9,371 bases of DNA, taken from positions 1-9,371 of the forward strand of contig JACCXP010000131.1 of the NCBI GenBank assembly GCA_013696905.1. Direction: 5' to 3'. Source of the DNA: Thermoleophilaceae bacterium. Lineage in GTDB: Bacteria > Actinomycetota > Thermoleophilia > Solirubrobacterales > Thermoleophilaceae. How positions within the stretch are numbered: the stretch's first letter is position 1; the number at the start of each line of letters is the position of its first letter. This document shows positions 1 to 5,781 of this stretch, piece after piece. Under the pieces are notes generated by a model. The model worked only from the letters and a program-made list of their open reading frames with translations. It was not told the DNA's origin and ran no database searches. Both the position numbers and the translations under genes were made by a program.

Positions 1-306
1 CACGTAGGCGGCGAGCGGAGCCCCGCCGGGCCCGGCGATCTCCGTCGGCTGCGGCACGTCCGCGGCGACGGGCTCGACGCGCGTGAGACCGGCCGCGTGC
101 AGCGCCCGCGCCAGCGCCAGCAGGTGCCCCGGCGCGACATCGAGACCCGCATGGATGACGTCGTCGACGACCACGTGATCGCCGTCCCGGCGAACGACGA
201 TCCACAGCTCGAGGCCGATGCGTTCGTGCAAGTATGCGAGTGCGGCTCGGGCGGCGGCACCGAAGTCAGCGAACGCGCTCGCCTGGAAGCCCGCTTTCTC
301 GTCCAA
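1..306 (-). CDS. GAF-domain-like protein, N-terminal part (cut by window edge)
   Basis: The first 102 codons of a minus-strand gene that continues past the left edge. The start is TTG at 306-304, chosen because a near-perfect AGGAGG (319-314 on the minus strand) lies 7 nt upstream. The reading frame is open throughout. The visible protein begins with an Ala-rich helix-like stretch, then ALAYLHERIGLELWIVVRRD (residues about 22-41), followed by VVVDDVIHAG and, at the end, APLAAYV. This order resembles the start of actinobacterial GAF domains (a helix, then a strand of the form GFDLWMVTR, later IGAYVGVPL). No enzyme domain is visible, so the missing C-terminus could be a diguanylate cyclase, phosphodiesterase, kinase or nothing further. 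It is transcribed divergently from rpe. Coding is well supported by frame, ribosome site and codon use; the GAF assignment is moderate and rests on pattern memory. Confidence 0.65.
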   Translation of the reverse strand, partial: MDEKAGFQASAFADFGAAARAALAYLHERIGLELWIVVRRDGDHVVVDDVIHAGLDVAPGHLLALARALHAAGLTRVEPVAADVPQPTEIAGPGGAPLAAYV

Positions 307-313
307 TTGACCC

Positions 314-319
314 CCTCCT
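314..319 (-). promoter_or_regulatory. Ribosome binding site of the leftward GAF-like gene
   Basis: Minus-strand AGGAGG followed by GGGTCAA and the TTG start at 306. The 7-nt spacing is ideal and fixes an otherwise ambiguous non-ATG start. Confidence 0.75.
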
Positions 320-320
320 A

Positions 321-339
321 GGGATAACGATGTTAACCC
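321..339. promoter_or_regulatory. Imperfect palindrome in the divergent intergenic region
   Basis: GGGATAAC (321-328), GAT spacer, GTTAACCC (332-339). The 8-bp arms pair at 7 of 8 positions; the mismatch is A324 against A336. It is unusually AT-rich for this window and lies between the divergent starts at 306 and 368, overlapping the space where both promoters must be. The minus-strand reading contains TAACAT (335-330), a possible -10 of the TANNNT type, but no good -35 was seen. A transcription-factor operator is the simplest reading; the factor is unknown. Confidence 0.4.
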
Positions 340-371
340 ACACCTCGGCCGGGAGGCGCAGCGGCCGGTGA
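330..371 (+). CDS. Possible 13-codon leader ORF upstream of rpe
   Basis: ATG at 330, 13 sense codons (MLTHTSAGRRSGR), TGA at 369-371. The stop overlaps the GTG start of rpe (368-370) as GTGA, the same arrangement seen at several later junctions in this operon. A modest Shine-Dalgarno-like AGGGA (320-324) lies 5 nt before the ATG. It could be a translated leader coupled to rpe. It is equally possible that this is chance: the ORF is very short, and the ATG falls in the middle of the palindrome at 321-339. No homolog is known to me. Confidence 0.2.
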   Translation: MLTHTSAGRRSGR

Positions 372-1048
372 TCGCCGATCTCCTGCGCGAGCCGCGCGTC
401 GCTCCGTCGATCCTCGCCGCCGACTACTCGCGGCTCGGCGCGCAGCTCGACGAGGTCATGCGGGCCGGGGCGCGGGTGGTCCACGTCGACGTGATGGACG
501 GGCACTTCGTGCCGCCGATCTCGATCGGTCCGGTCGTGATCGAGTCGATCGGCGAGCAGGTGCGCGCGGTGGGCGGCGCACTCGATGTGCACCTGATGAT
601 CGAGCCACCGGAGCCACAGATCACCCTCTTCGCGGCCGCAGGAGCGGGTCTGATCACAATCCACCACGAGGCCACGGCCGACCCGCGCCGTGCGCTCGAG
701 CAAGTGCGCGCCTCCGGCTGCCTGGCCGGCCTCGCGATCAAGCCCGCCACGCCGCCGGAGGCGGTCGAGGCGCTCGGCGACGTGATCGACCTCGTGATCT
801 GCATGAGCGTCGAGCCGGGCTGGGGCGGCCAGCGCTTCATGCCCGCTTCGCTTGCGAAGCTCGAGCGGCTGCGCTCGCTGATCGGCGAAGGTGTCGCGCT
901 CGAGGTGGATGGTGGCGTCGACCTCGAGACGATCGGCCCGTGCGCGGCCGCCGGCGCTTCGGTGTTCGTGGCCGGATCGTCGGTGTTCGGGGCTCCCGAT
1001 CCAGGTGCGGCGTACGCGGCGCTCGCCACGGCCGCGGGGGCGAGGTGA
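368..1048 (+). CDS. rpe: Ribulose-phosphate 3-epimerase
   Basis: Interconverts D-ribulose 5-phosphate and D-xylulose 5-phosphate in the cytosolic pentose phosphate pathway. The 226-residue protein has the normal family length and TIM-barrel signature blocks in order: APSILAADYSRLG (12-24), VHVDVMDGHFVP (38-49), DVHLMI (73-78), TIHHEA (97-102), MSVEPGWGGQRFMP (146-159) and EVDGGV (179-184). By comparison with the E. coli enzyme the metal ligands and acid/base residues are His39, Asp41, His75 and Asp181. The usual VNPGFGGQ phosphate-loop segment reads VEPGWGGQ here. The GTG start at 368 has GGGAGG at 351-356, 11 nt upstream, a little far; the conserved APSIL begins only at residue 12, so no longer N-terminus is needed. 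The stop overlaps the next gene as GTGA, indicating translational coupling with the histidine kinase. Confidence 0.95.
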   Translation: MIADLLREPRVAPSILAADYSRLGAQLDEVMRAGARVVHVDVMDGHFVPPISIGPVVIESIGEQVRAVGGALDVHLMIEPPEPQITLFAAAGAGLITIHHEATADPRRALEQVRASGCLAGLAIKPATPPEAVEALGDVIDLVICMSVEPGWGGQRFMPASLAKLERLRSLIGEGVALEVDGGVDLETIGPCAAAGASVFVAGSSVFGAPDPGAAYAALATAAGAR

Positions 1049-2199
1049 AGCCGCCGGCGACGACCTCTGGGGACCAGGTGACGAGCCAGGCGCCCGCGCC
1101 CGAGGCGCCGCGCGTGCAGATGCTCGACGTCTTCGTCGCGCTTCTGTCGGAGCTCGACGCCCCGATCCCCTCGCACGAGTTCTACGGGCGCATCTGCCAG
1201 GCCGTCTGCCGCCTGACCTCGATGGAGCGGGTGGCGCTGTTCCTATACGACGAGGCGCTCCACCGCGTGCGTGCCGTCGGCTCCTGGGGTATGGATCGCA
1301 CGCTGCTCGAGGCGGTGGACGCCACGCTCGAGGAGTCGCCACTGGCCCGGCGCGCGCTGTCGGAGGATCGCGTCGTCGAGGTCTCCGAGCAGATCGAGCG
1401 CGAGGTGCCGGCGGAGTACGCACGGCTGCTCGGGCTTACCACGCTGACCTGCACGCCGCTCGCCGCGGCGGGCCGGCGCTTCGGCGTGCTGTTCGCGGAC
1501 CGAGGTGGCGGGCACTTCCGGCTGACCGACGCCGAGCGCCACGCGATGTGGACGCTTGGGAAGGTCGGAGCGCTCGCCGAGGCCGCGCGCATCGCCACCC
1601 GCCACCAGGAGCGCACGCGCGGCCTGGCGGACCGGATCGACCTCACGCGCGAGATCCACGAGCAGGTGATCCAGCGGCTGTTCGGGGTCTCGCTGGCGCT
1701 GAGTGCCGGGCACGAGTTGAGCGCCGCAGAGCGTGCCCGCTGCGCACTCGAGATGCAGACCGCGCTCGCGGACCTGCGCACCGCGCTGCGCCGCCCGCTC
1801 GCCCTCAGCCCACGTGAGACCCAGACGACTCTGCGCGCCGAGCTCGAGCGCCTCGAGCGCCGCCGCGACGGTGTGCCGCTCGAGCTTCGCTGGCAGGACT
1901 CGCGTCCGCTTCCATCCCATGTCGAGCCGCTTGCCCAGTCCGTGCTCGCCGAGGCGCTTCGCAACGCGCAGAAGCACGCCGAGCCGACTCGCGTCGAGGT
2001 GAGCGTCGGCTCGGACGAGGGCACATTCCAGCTCGAGGTGATGAACGACGGCATCCGCCGCTATCGCGAGAAGGGCACCGGCATGGGGCTGCGGCTCGCC
2101 CAGTTCGAGGCGCTCCAGCAGGGCGGCGTGGTCGAGTTCGGGCCGCTCGCCGGCGACCGCTGGCGACTCCGGCTCGTCGTGCCGCTGGAGGACGCGTGA
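1045..2199 (+). CDS. Soluble GAF-domain sensor histidine kinase (HisKA_3/NarL-type partner)
   Basis: A 384-residue kinase with no transmembrane segment or signal peptide, so cytoplasmic. After an Ala/Pro-rich N-terminus (1-25) comes a GAF-like sensor region (about 45-175). A dimerisation helix follows with the H-box LTREIHEQVIQRLFG, His205 being the expected phosphoacceptor. The catalytic ATPase domain has an N-box EALRNAQKHA (303-312, Asn307), a G1-type MNDG (333-336) and G2 GTGMGL (344-349). The VIQRLF run is typical of actinobacterial DevS/DosT-like kinases, although a Glu follows His where Asp is commoner. The GAF region shows no obvious heme or cysteine ligand that I can assign, so the signal is unknown. 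The GTG start at 1045 overlaps the rpe stop by 4 nt, with GGGGG at 1036-1040. GTG at 1078 is a less likely alternative start. Its own stop overlaps the response regulator start, marking the two as a pair. Confidence 0.9.
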   Translation: MKPPATTSGDQVTSQAPAPEAPRVQMLDVFVALLSELDAPIPSHEFYGRICQAVCRLTSMERVALFLYDEALHRVRAVGSWGMDRTLLEAVDATLEESPLARRALSEDRVVEVSEQIEREVPAEYARLLGLTTLTCTPLAAAGRRFGVLFADRGGGHFRLTDAERHAMWTLGKVGALAEAARIATRHQERTRGLADRIDLTREIHEQVIQRLFGVSLALSAGHELSAAERARCALEMQTALADLRTALRRPLALSPRETQTTLRAELERLERRRDGVPLELRWQDSRPLPSHVEPLAQSVLAEALRNAQKHAEPTRVEVSVGSDEGTFQLEVMNDGIRRYREKGTGMGLRLAQFEALQQGGVVEFGPLAGDRWRLRLVVPLEDA

Positions 2200-2828
2200 A
2201 CGCCACTCAGGCCCCCCGCCCGGACGCACGCGGCGAGCGCCTGCGCGTCTTGGTGGTCGACGACCACGACGTCGTGCACTGGGGCTTTCGCCTGCTGCTC
2301 TCGGAGCAGCCGTGGGTCGAGAGCTACCTGTCGGCGAGAAGCTCGCTCGAGGCGGTCAAGGCGGCGCGCAGGTTCGCCCCGCACGTTGCGCTGGTCGACC
2401 TGTTCCTCGGCGATGAGTCCGGCGCCGAGGTGACCGAGGCGATCCGGGCTGCCTCGCCGAGCACGAACGTGCTGTTGATCTCGGGCGCCGGGCGGATCTC
2501 GCCGAGCGCGGCACGCGCCGCCGGCGCGTCCGGCTTCGTGTCGAAGGACTGGGGCGCGAGCGACGTCGCGCGCGCGCTGCAGATGGTCGGGCGCGGGGAG
2601 ACGCTCTTCGCGGCGGCGCCCGAGCAGGGCTCGTCGTCGCTGTCAGATCGCGAGCGCGACGTGCTGACGGAGATCGCCTCGGGAGCGACCAATCGCGAGA
2701 TCGCCGGACGGCTCTACCTGTCGCCGCACACGGTCAAGGAGCACACGAGCGCGGTCTATAAGAAGCTCGGCGTGCGCAACCGCGCCGAGGCGGTGCAGCG
2801 GGCGCAGCGGCTCGGGCTGCTCGACTGA
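2196..2828 (+). CDS. NarL/LuxR-family response regulator
   Basis: A 210-residue DNA-binding regulator. The receiver domain (about 16-130) has the acidic pair Asp22-Asp23, phosphoacceptor Asp68 in VALVDLFLGDESG, Ser96 in LLISGAG and Lys117 in FVSKDWG. The C-terminal LuxR-type HTH (about 148-210) reads LSDRERDVLTEIASGATNRE through SPHTVKEHTSAVYKKLGVRN, which matches the family closely. The GTG start overlaps the kinase stop (GTGA), and GGAGG at 2187-2191 is 4 nt upstream. By family knowledge, phosphorylation by the neighbouring kinase should promote dimerisation and DNA binding. Its targets are not shown by sequence, but the palindrome at 2847-2862 and the fatty acid genes immediately downstream are the obvious candidates. 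No FasR/PucR-type regulator, as known from other actinobacterial fatty acid clusters, is present in the window. Confidence 0.93.
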   Translation: MNATQAPRPDARGERLRVLVVDDHDVVHWGFRLLLSEQPWVESYLSARSSLEAVKAARRFAPHVALVDLFLGDESGAEVTEAIRAASPSTNVLLISGAGRISPSAARAAGASGFVSKDWGASDVARALQMVGRGETLFAAAPEQGSSSLSDRERDVLTEIASGATNREIAGRLYLSPHTVKEHTSAVYKKLGVRNRAEAVQRAQRLGLLD

Positions 2829-2912
2829 GGCTCGGTCCAAGGCGACCCCCCCACATGGGGGGAATGCTCGCGGGCGGGTAACGGAACCGTCGCGGCGGTG
2901 AACTTTCTGTGA
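2829..2912 (+). promoter_or_regulatory. Intergenic region ahead of the fatty acid synthesis block
   Basis: 84 bp between the regulator stop and the fabD ATG, the largest gap in the plus-strand run. It holds the C6/G6 palindrome (2847-2862) and a small ACGG-AA-CCGT inverted repeat (2881-2890). No convincing sigma-70 -35/-10 pair was found by eye. It is the most likely place for an internal promoter, but read-through from the rpe operon cannot be excluded. Confidence 0.45.
2847..2862. promoter_or_regulatory. C6-ACAT-G6 palindrome, candidate operator
   Basis: CCCCCC (2847-2852), ACAT, GGGGGG (2857-2862), preceded by one further C. Perfect 6-bp arms lie 50 bp upstream of fabD and 18 bp after the response regulator stop. 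It has no downstream T-run, so it is a poor intrinsic terminator. A protein binding site is the preferred reading, and an RNA hairpin the alternative. Confidence 0.45.
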
Positions 2913-3770
2913 ATGACCCCGCCCACAGCACTCCTCTTTCCCGGCCAGGGGAGCCAGACGGACACGATGCGCGAGACCGTCGAGCGCCATCGGCCCGAGC
3001 TCCTCGAGCTCGCGCTCGAGGTCTCTGGCGGCGACCCGTTCGCGCGCGCCGGCGAGGGCACGCACTTCGCCCAGCCGGCGATCTACTGCGCGAGCCTGGC
3101 CGGTTTCACGCGTCTCGGCGAACCTCAGGTGGAGCTCATGGCCGGCCACTCGCTGGGCGAGTTCGCCGCGCTCGCAGCCGCCGGTGTGCTCTCGCCCGAG
3201 GACGGCCTACGCCTAGTCGCCGAGCGCGGACGGCTGATGCAGGACGCCGGCGTCCGCTCGCGTGGCGGCATGCTCGCCGTGCGCGGCAGCGCTGAGCAGG
3301 CGGCGCCGCTCGCCGAGCGCCACGGGCTCACGCTCGCCAACGACAACTCGCCGGACCAGGTCGTCCTCTCCGGCGCGCGCGAGGCGATCGATGCCGCCGC
3401 CGGCAATGCCAAGTCCGAGGGCCTGCGCGCGGTCGCGCTCCCCGTCGCGGGCGCCTTCCACTCACCGCTGATGGCCCCGGCGGTGGCTGCGCTCGAGGCG
3501 GCGCTCGCCGAGGTGGAGTTCCATCCGTCGCGCACGACCGTGATCTGCGCCGGCAGCGCGCGCCCGTTCGAGGACCCGCGCCGCGAGCTCGCCCAGGGCG
3601 TGCTCGCCCCGGTGCGCTGGCGAGAGACCCTGCTCGCGCTGCGCGAGCGCGGCGCCGAGCGCTACGTGGAGACGGGGCCCGGCAAGGTGCTCTCGGGTCT
3701 GGCACGAAAGACGCTCGGACGCGATGTCGAGGCGCTCAGCGCCGATACGCCTGAGCCCGCCCATGTCTGA
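2913..3770 (+). CDS. fabD: Malonyl-CoA:ACP transacylase
   Basis: Transfers malonate from CoA to the acyl carrier protein for chain elongation, in the cytosol. The 285-residue protein is slightly shorter than the usual 300-310 but has every key block. These are FPGQGSQ (9-15), GHSLGE with nucleophile Ser80 (78-83), Arg105 in the AERGRLMQ segment that binds the malonyl carboxylate, and AFHS with catalytic His183 (181-184). VETGPGKVLSGL stands near the C-terminus. The ATG at 2913 is the only sensible start: an in-frame TGA directly precedes it and FPGQGSQ begins nine residues in. There is no strong Shine-Dalgarno; GGCGGTGA at 2894-2901 is a weak candidate. It is the first gene of the fatty acid block, and the end overlaps fabH. 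Confidence 0.95.
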   Translation: MTPPTALLFPGQGSQTDTMRETVERHRPELLELALEVSGGDPFARAGEGTHFAQPAIYCASLAGFTRLGEPQVELMAGHSLGEFAALAAAGVLSPEDGLRLVAERGRLMQDAGVRSRGGMLAVRGSAEQAAPLAERHGLTLANDNSPDQVVLSGAREAIDAAAGNAKSEGLRAVALPVAGAFHSPLMAPAVAALEAALAEVEFHPSRTTVICAGSARPFEDPRRELAQGVLAPVRWRETLLALRERGAERYVETGPGKVLSGLARKTLGRDVEALSADTPEPAHV

Positions 3771-4773
3771 GACGCTCGCACACGCCGCTTCCAGCCGCTC
3801 ACGCTTCGCGGCGAGCGAGCTGCGCGGCGCGTCCTTGGGATCGGTCGGCGTGGCGCTGCCCGAGACCGTGGTCGACAACGCCCAGATCGCGGAGCGGCTC
3901 GGGCTCGACGACCGCTGGATCGTCGAGCGCACCGGCATCCGCCAGCGCCACGTGATCGGCGCCGACGAGCGCCTCTCGGACCTCGCGGTCGCCGCCGGCC
4001 GCGCCGCCCTCGAGCGCGAGGGCCTCGATGCCGCTGACGTCGACCTGGTGCTCGTGGGCACGATGAGCCAGGACGAGATCACCCCCAACACGGCGCCGCT
4101 CGTGGCCGCCGAGCTCGGCGCCGAGCGCGCCGGGGCGATCGACGTCGGCGCCGCCTGCACCGCCTTCCTGTCGGCGGTCGGGCTCGCGACCGCGCAGATC
4201 GAGAGCGCTCGCGCGGACAACGTGCTCGTGATCGGGGTCGACGTGCTCACCCGCTTCACGGATCCCGACGATCGCCAGACCGCCGCGATCTTCGGCGACG
4301 GCGCCGGGGCGGTAGTCATGCGCCCAGCCGAGGCCCCCGGCAACGTCGGCCCCGTCGTGCTGGGCGCAGACGGCCACAACGGCGGCCTCATCGTCATGAC
4401 GCGCGCGGACCCGCTGATGCGCATGGACGGCCCGGAGACCTTTCGTCACGCCGTCAAGCGCATGACCGAGGTCACGGGCCAGTCGCTCGCCGCCGCCGGC
4501 CTCAAGCAGGACGACATCGATCTGTTCGTCTACCACCAGGCAAACCACCGCATCCTGCGCGCCGTCGGCCAGCGGCTCGACCTGCCCGCCGAGCGAGTGG
4601 TCGACTGCGTCGCCCGCTACGGCAACACCTCGGCCGCCTCGATCCCGATCGCGCTAGCCGAGGCCGAGGCCGAGGGCCGGCTGCACGACGGCGCCCGCGT
4701 GCTGCTCGCCGCATTCGGCGCCGGCTTCACCTGGGGCGGGGTTGTTGTCGAATGGAGCGGCAATGGCGCGTGA
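3763..4773 (+). CDS. fabH: 3-oxoacyl-ACP synthase III (KAS III)
   Basis: Starts fatty acid chains by condensing an acyl-CoA primer with malonyl-ACP. The 336-residue protein carries the Cys-His-Asn triad: Cys132 in DVGAACTAFLSAV, His258 in VYHQANHRIL and Asn288 in RYGNTSAASIP. Other family blocks are DRWIVERTGIRQRH, IFGDGAGAVV and the C-terminal AAFGAGFTWGG. The nucleophile context ACTAF differs from the common ACAGF/ACSGF. The ATG at 3763 is chosen, overlapping fabD by 8 nt. An in-frame ATG at 3724 would add 13 residues and overlap 47 nt; neither has a good ribosome site. Even from 3763 about 20 residues precede the conserved core, slightly more than in E. coli FabH. The stop overlaps fabG by 11 nt. 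A KAS III-like enzyme using an unusual primer is possible, but context favours FabH. Confidence 0.93.
   Translation: MSETLAHAASSRSRFAASELRGASLGSVGVALPETVVDNAQIAERLGLDDRWIVERTGIRQRHVIGADERLSDLAVAAGRAALEREGLDAADVDLVLVGTMSQDEITPNTAPLVAAELGAERAGAIDVGAACTAFLSAVGLATAQIESARADNVLVIGVDVLTRFTDPDDRQTAAIFGDGAGAVVMRPAEAPGNVGPVVLGADGHNGGLIVMTRADPLMRMDGPETFRHAVKRMTEVTGQSLAAAGLKQDDIDLFVYHQANHRILRAVGQRLDLPAERVVDCVARYGNTSAASIPIALAEAEAEGRLHDGARVLLAAFGAGFTWGGVVVEWSGNGA
4754..4757 (+). promoter_or_regulatory. Ribosome binding site deciding the fabG start
   Basis: GGAG followed by CGGCA (5 nt) and ATG at 4763. It supports this start over the upstream in-frame TTG codons at 4742 and 4745, which have no comparable site. 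Confidence 0.65.
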
Positions 4774-5494
4774 GGGAGCCGCGCTCGTGACCGGCGCGAC
4801 GCGTGGCATCGGCGCCGCGATCGCCACCACGCTCGCCTCCGAGGGCTGGCCGGTCGGCGTCAACTTCCGCTCGGACGCCGCCGGCGCCGAGCGCGTCATC
4901 GCGGCGATCGAGCAGCGCGGCGGACAGGCGCTCGCCGTGCAGGGCGACGTCTCCGACCCGGACGCCGCCGACCGGCTCTGTGCGCAGGTCGAGGAGCGCT
5001 TCGGCCCGGTCATGGTGCTCGTCAACAACGCCGGCGTGCGGGCCGACAACCTGTCCCCGCAGATCGACGACGAGGACTGGCGGCTCGTGCTCGACACCAA
5101 CCTGTCGGGCCCCTTCCGGCTCATCCGGCGCGCCCTGCGGCCGATGATGCGGGCCCGCTTCGGACGCGTCATCAACATCGCCTCGATCGTCGGGCAGCGG
5201 GCGAACCCGGGCCAGGCCAACTACGCCGCCTCGAAGGCCGGGCTGATCGGCTTGACGAAGACGGTCGCCGCCGAGGTCGCGCGCCGTGGCGTGACCGTCA
5301 ACGCCGTCGCGCCCGGGCTCGTGCAGACGGAGCTCGCGGCGGGCGTCGACGAGCAGCGATTCTTCGAGGCCGTGCCGGCCAGGCGCGCCGGGACGCCCGA
5401 GGAGGTGGCCGCATGCGTGCGGTTCCTCGCCTCCGAGGAAGCGAGCTACGTGACCGGGTCCACGCTGACCGTGGACGGCGGACTGACCGCTTGA
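4763..5494 (+). CDS. fabG: 3-oxoacyl-ACP reductase (short-chain dehydrogenase)
   Basis: NADPH-dependent reduction of 3-oxoacyl-ACP to the (R)-3-hydroxyacyl form. The 243-residue protein has the classical SDR layout. Cofactor loop TGATRGIG is at 10-17, followed by GDVSD, then NNAGV, the structural Asn of LDTNLSGPF, catalytic Ser141 in INIASIVG, and Tyr154 and Lys158 in NYAASKAG. It ends with YVTGSTLTVDGG, typical of FabG. Length is normal (about 245). The start lies inside the fabH end (11-nt overlap). Many SDRs look like this, so the FabG role rests on the position between fabH and acpP as well as on motifs. After the stop there is a 38-nt gap before acpP. Confidence 0.93.
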   Translation: MAREGAALVTGATRGIGAAIATTLASEGWPVGVNFRSDAAGAERVIAAIEQRGGQALAVQGDVSDPDAADRLCAQVEERFGPVMVLVNNAGVRADNLSPQIDDEDWRLVLDTNLSGPFRLIRRALRPMMRARFGRVINIASIVGQRANPGQANYAASKAGLIGLTKTVAAEVARRGVTVNAVAPGLVQTELAAGVDEQRFFEAVPARRAGTPEEVAACVRFLASEEASYVTGSTLTVDGGLTA

Positions 5495-5515
5495 CCCGAG
5501 GATTCAAAGCGACAC

Positions 5516-5521
5516 AGGAGG
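5516..5521 (+). promoter_or_regulatory. Ribosome binding site of acpP
   Basis: AGGAGG, 11 nt before the ATG at 5533. This is one of the strongest Shine-Dalgarno sequences in the plus-strand run, although the spacing is long. It fits the need to make ACP at high level and supports an independent start rather than a 5' extension into fabG. Confidence 0.6.
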
Positions 5522-5532
5522 GACGGACCGAG

Positions 5533-5781
5533 ATGGCAACCACAGCTACACCCCAGGCAGTCGAGGAGAAGGTCGTCGAGGCGATCGCCGAGCTCGGCGC
5601 CGAGCGCGACGAGATCACCCGCGACGCGACCTTCGAGTCGCTCGACGTCGACTCGCTCGACATCGTCGAGCTGTCGCAGGTGATCGAGGACGAGTTCGGC
5701 GTCGAGCTGAAGGGCGAGGACGCCCAGCGGCTGAAGACGGTCGGGGACGCGATCGACCTGGTGGTCGCGCGCGCCGCATGA
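5533..5781 (+). CDS. acpP: Acyl carrier protein
   Basis: An 82-residue acidic carrier that holds growing acyl chains on a phosphopantetheine arm. The attachment motif is VDSLDIVEL (39-47) with Ser41 as the modified residue, followed by the acidic helix IEDEFGVEL that docks partner enzymes. Length and charge are typical. It needs an AcpS or Sfp-type transferase, not seen here. The ATG at 5533 is preferred because the ACP fold starts directly after it; the open frame extends upstream only through the fabG end in another frame. The stop overlaps fabF as ATGA, suggesting coupled synthesis of ACP and its main condensing enzyme. Confidence 0.96.
   Translation: MATTATPQAVEEKVVEAIAELGAERDEITRDATFESLDVDSLDIVELSQVIEDEFGVELKGEDAQRLKTVGDAIDLVVARAA

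Noticed and set aside
307..335. TTGACC (307-312) with ATGTTA (330-335) at 17-nt spacing as a sigma-70 promoter for rpe
   Set aside because: The -10 match is poor and TTGACC overlaps the ribosome site and start of the leftward gene, so the resemblance is easily accidental.
2845..2870. C6/G6 hairpin as an intrinsic terminator after the response regulator
   Set aside because: The stem is short and AATGCTCG follows instead of a T-run. Rho-dependent or no termination is as likely.
2861..2891. GGAAT plus CGTC as an ECF sigma promoter for fabD
   Set aside because: The spacing is 22 nt, longer than the usual 15-17, and the -35 match is partial.
3724..4773. Reading the condensing enzymes as a type II polyketide synthase
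   Set aside because: There is a single KAS II with full Cys-His-His and no chain-length factor, cyclase or aromatase, and the set is a complete fatty acid core.
5491..5519. TTGACC at the fabG stop as a -35 for acpP
   Set aside because: No acceptable -10 lies 16-18 nt downstream; the hexamer comes from the last codon and stop of fabG.
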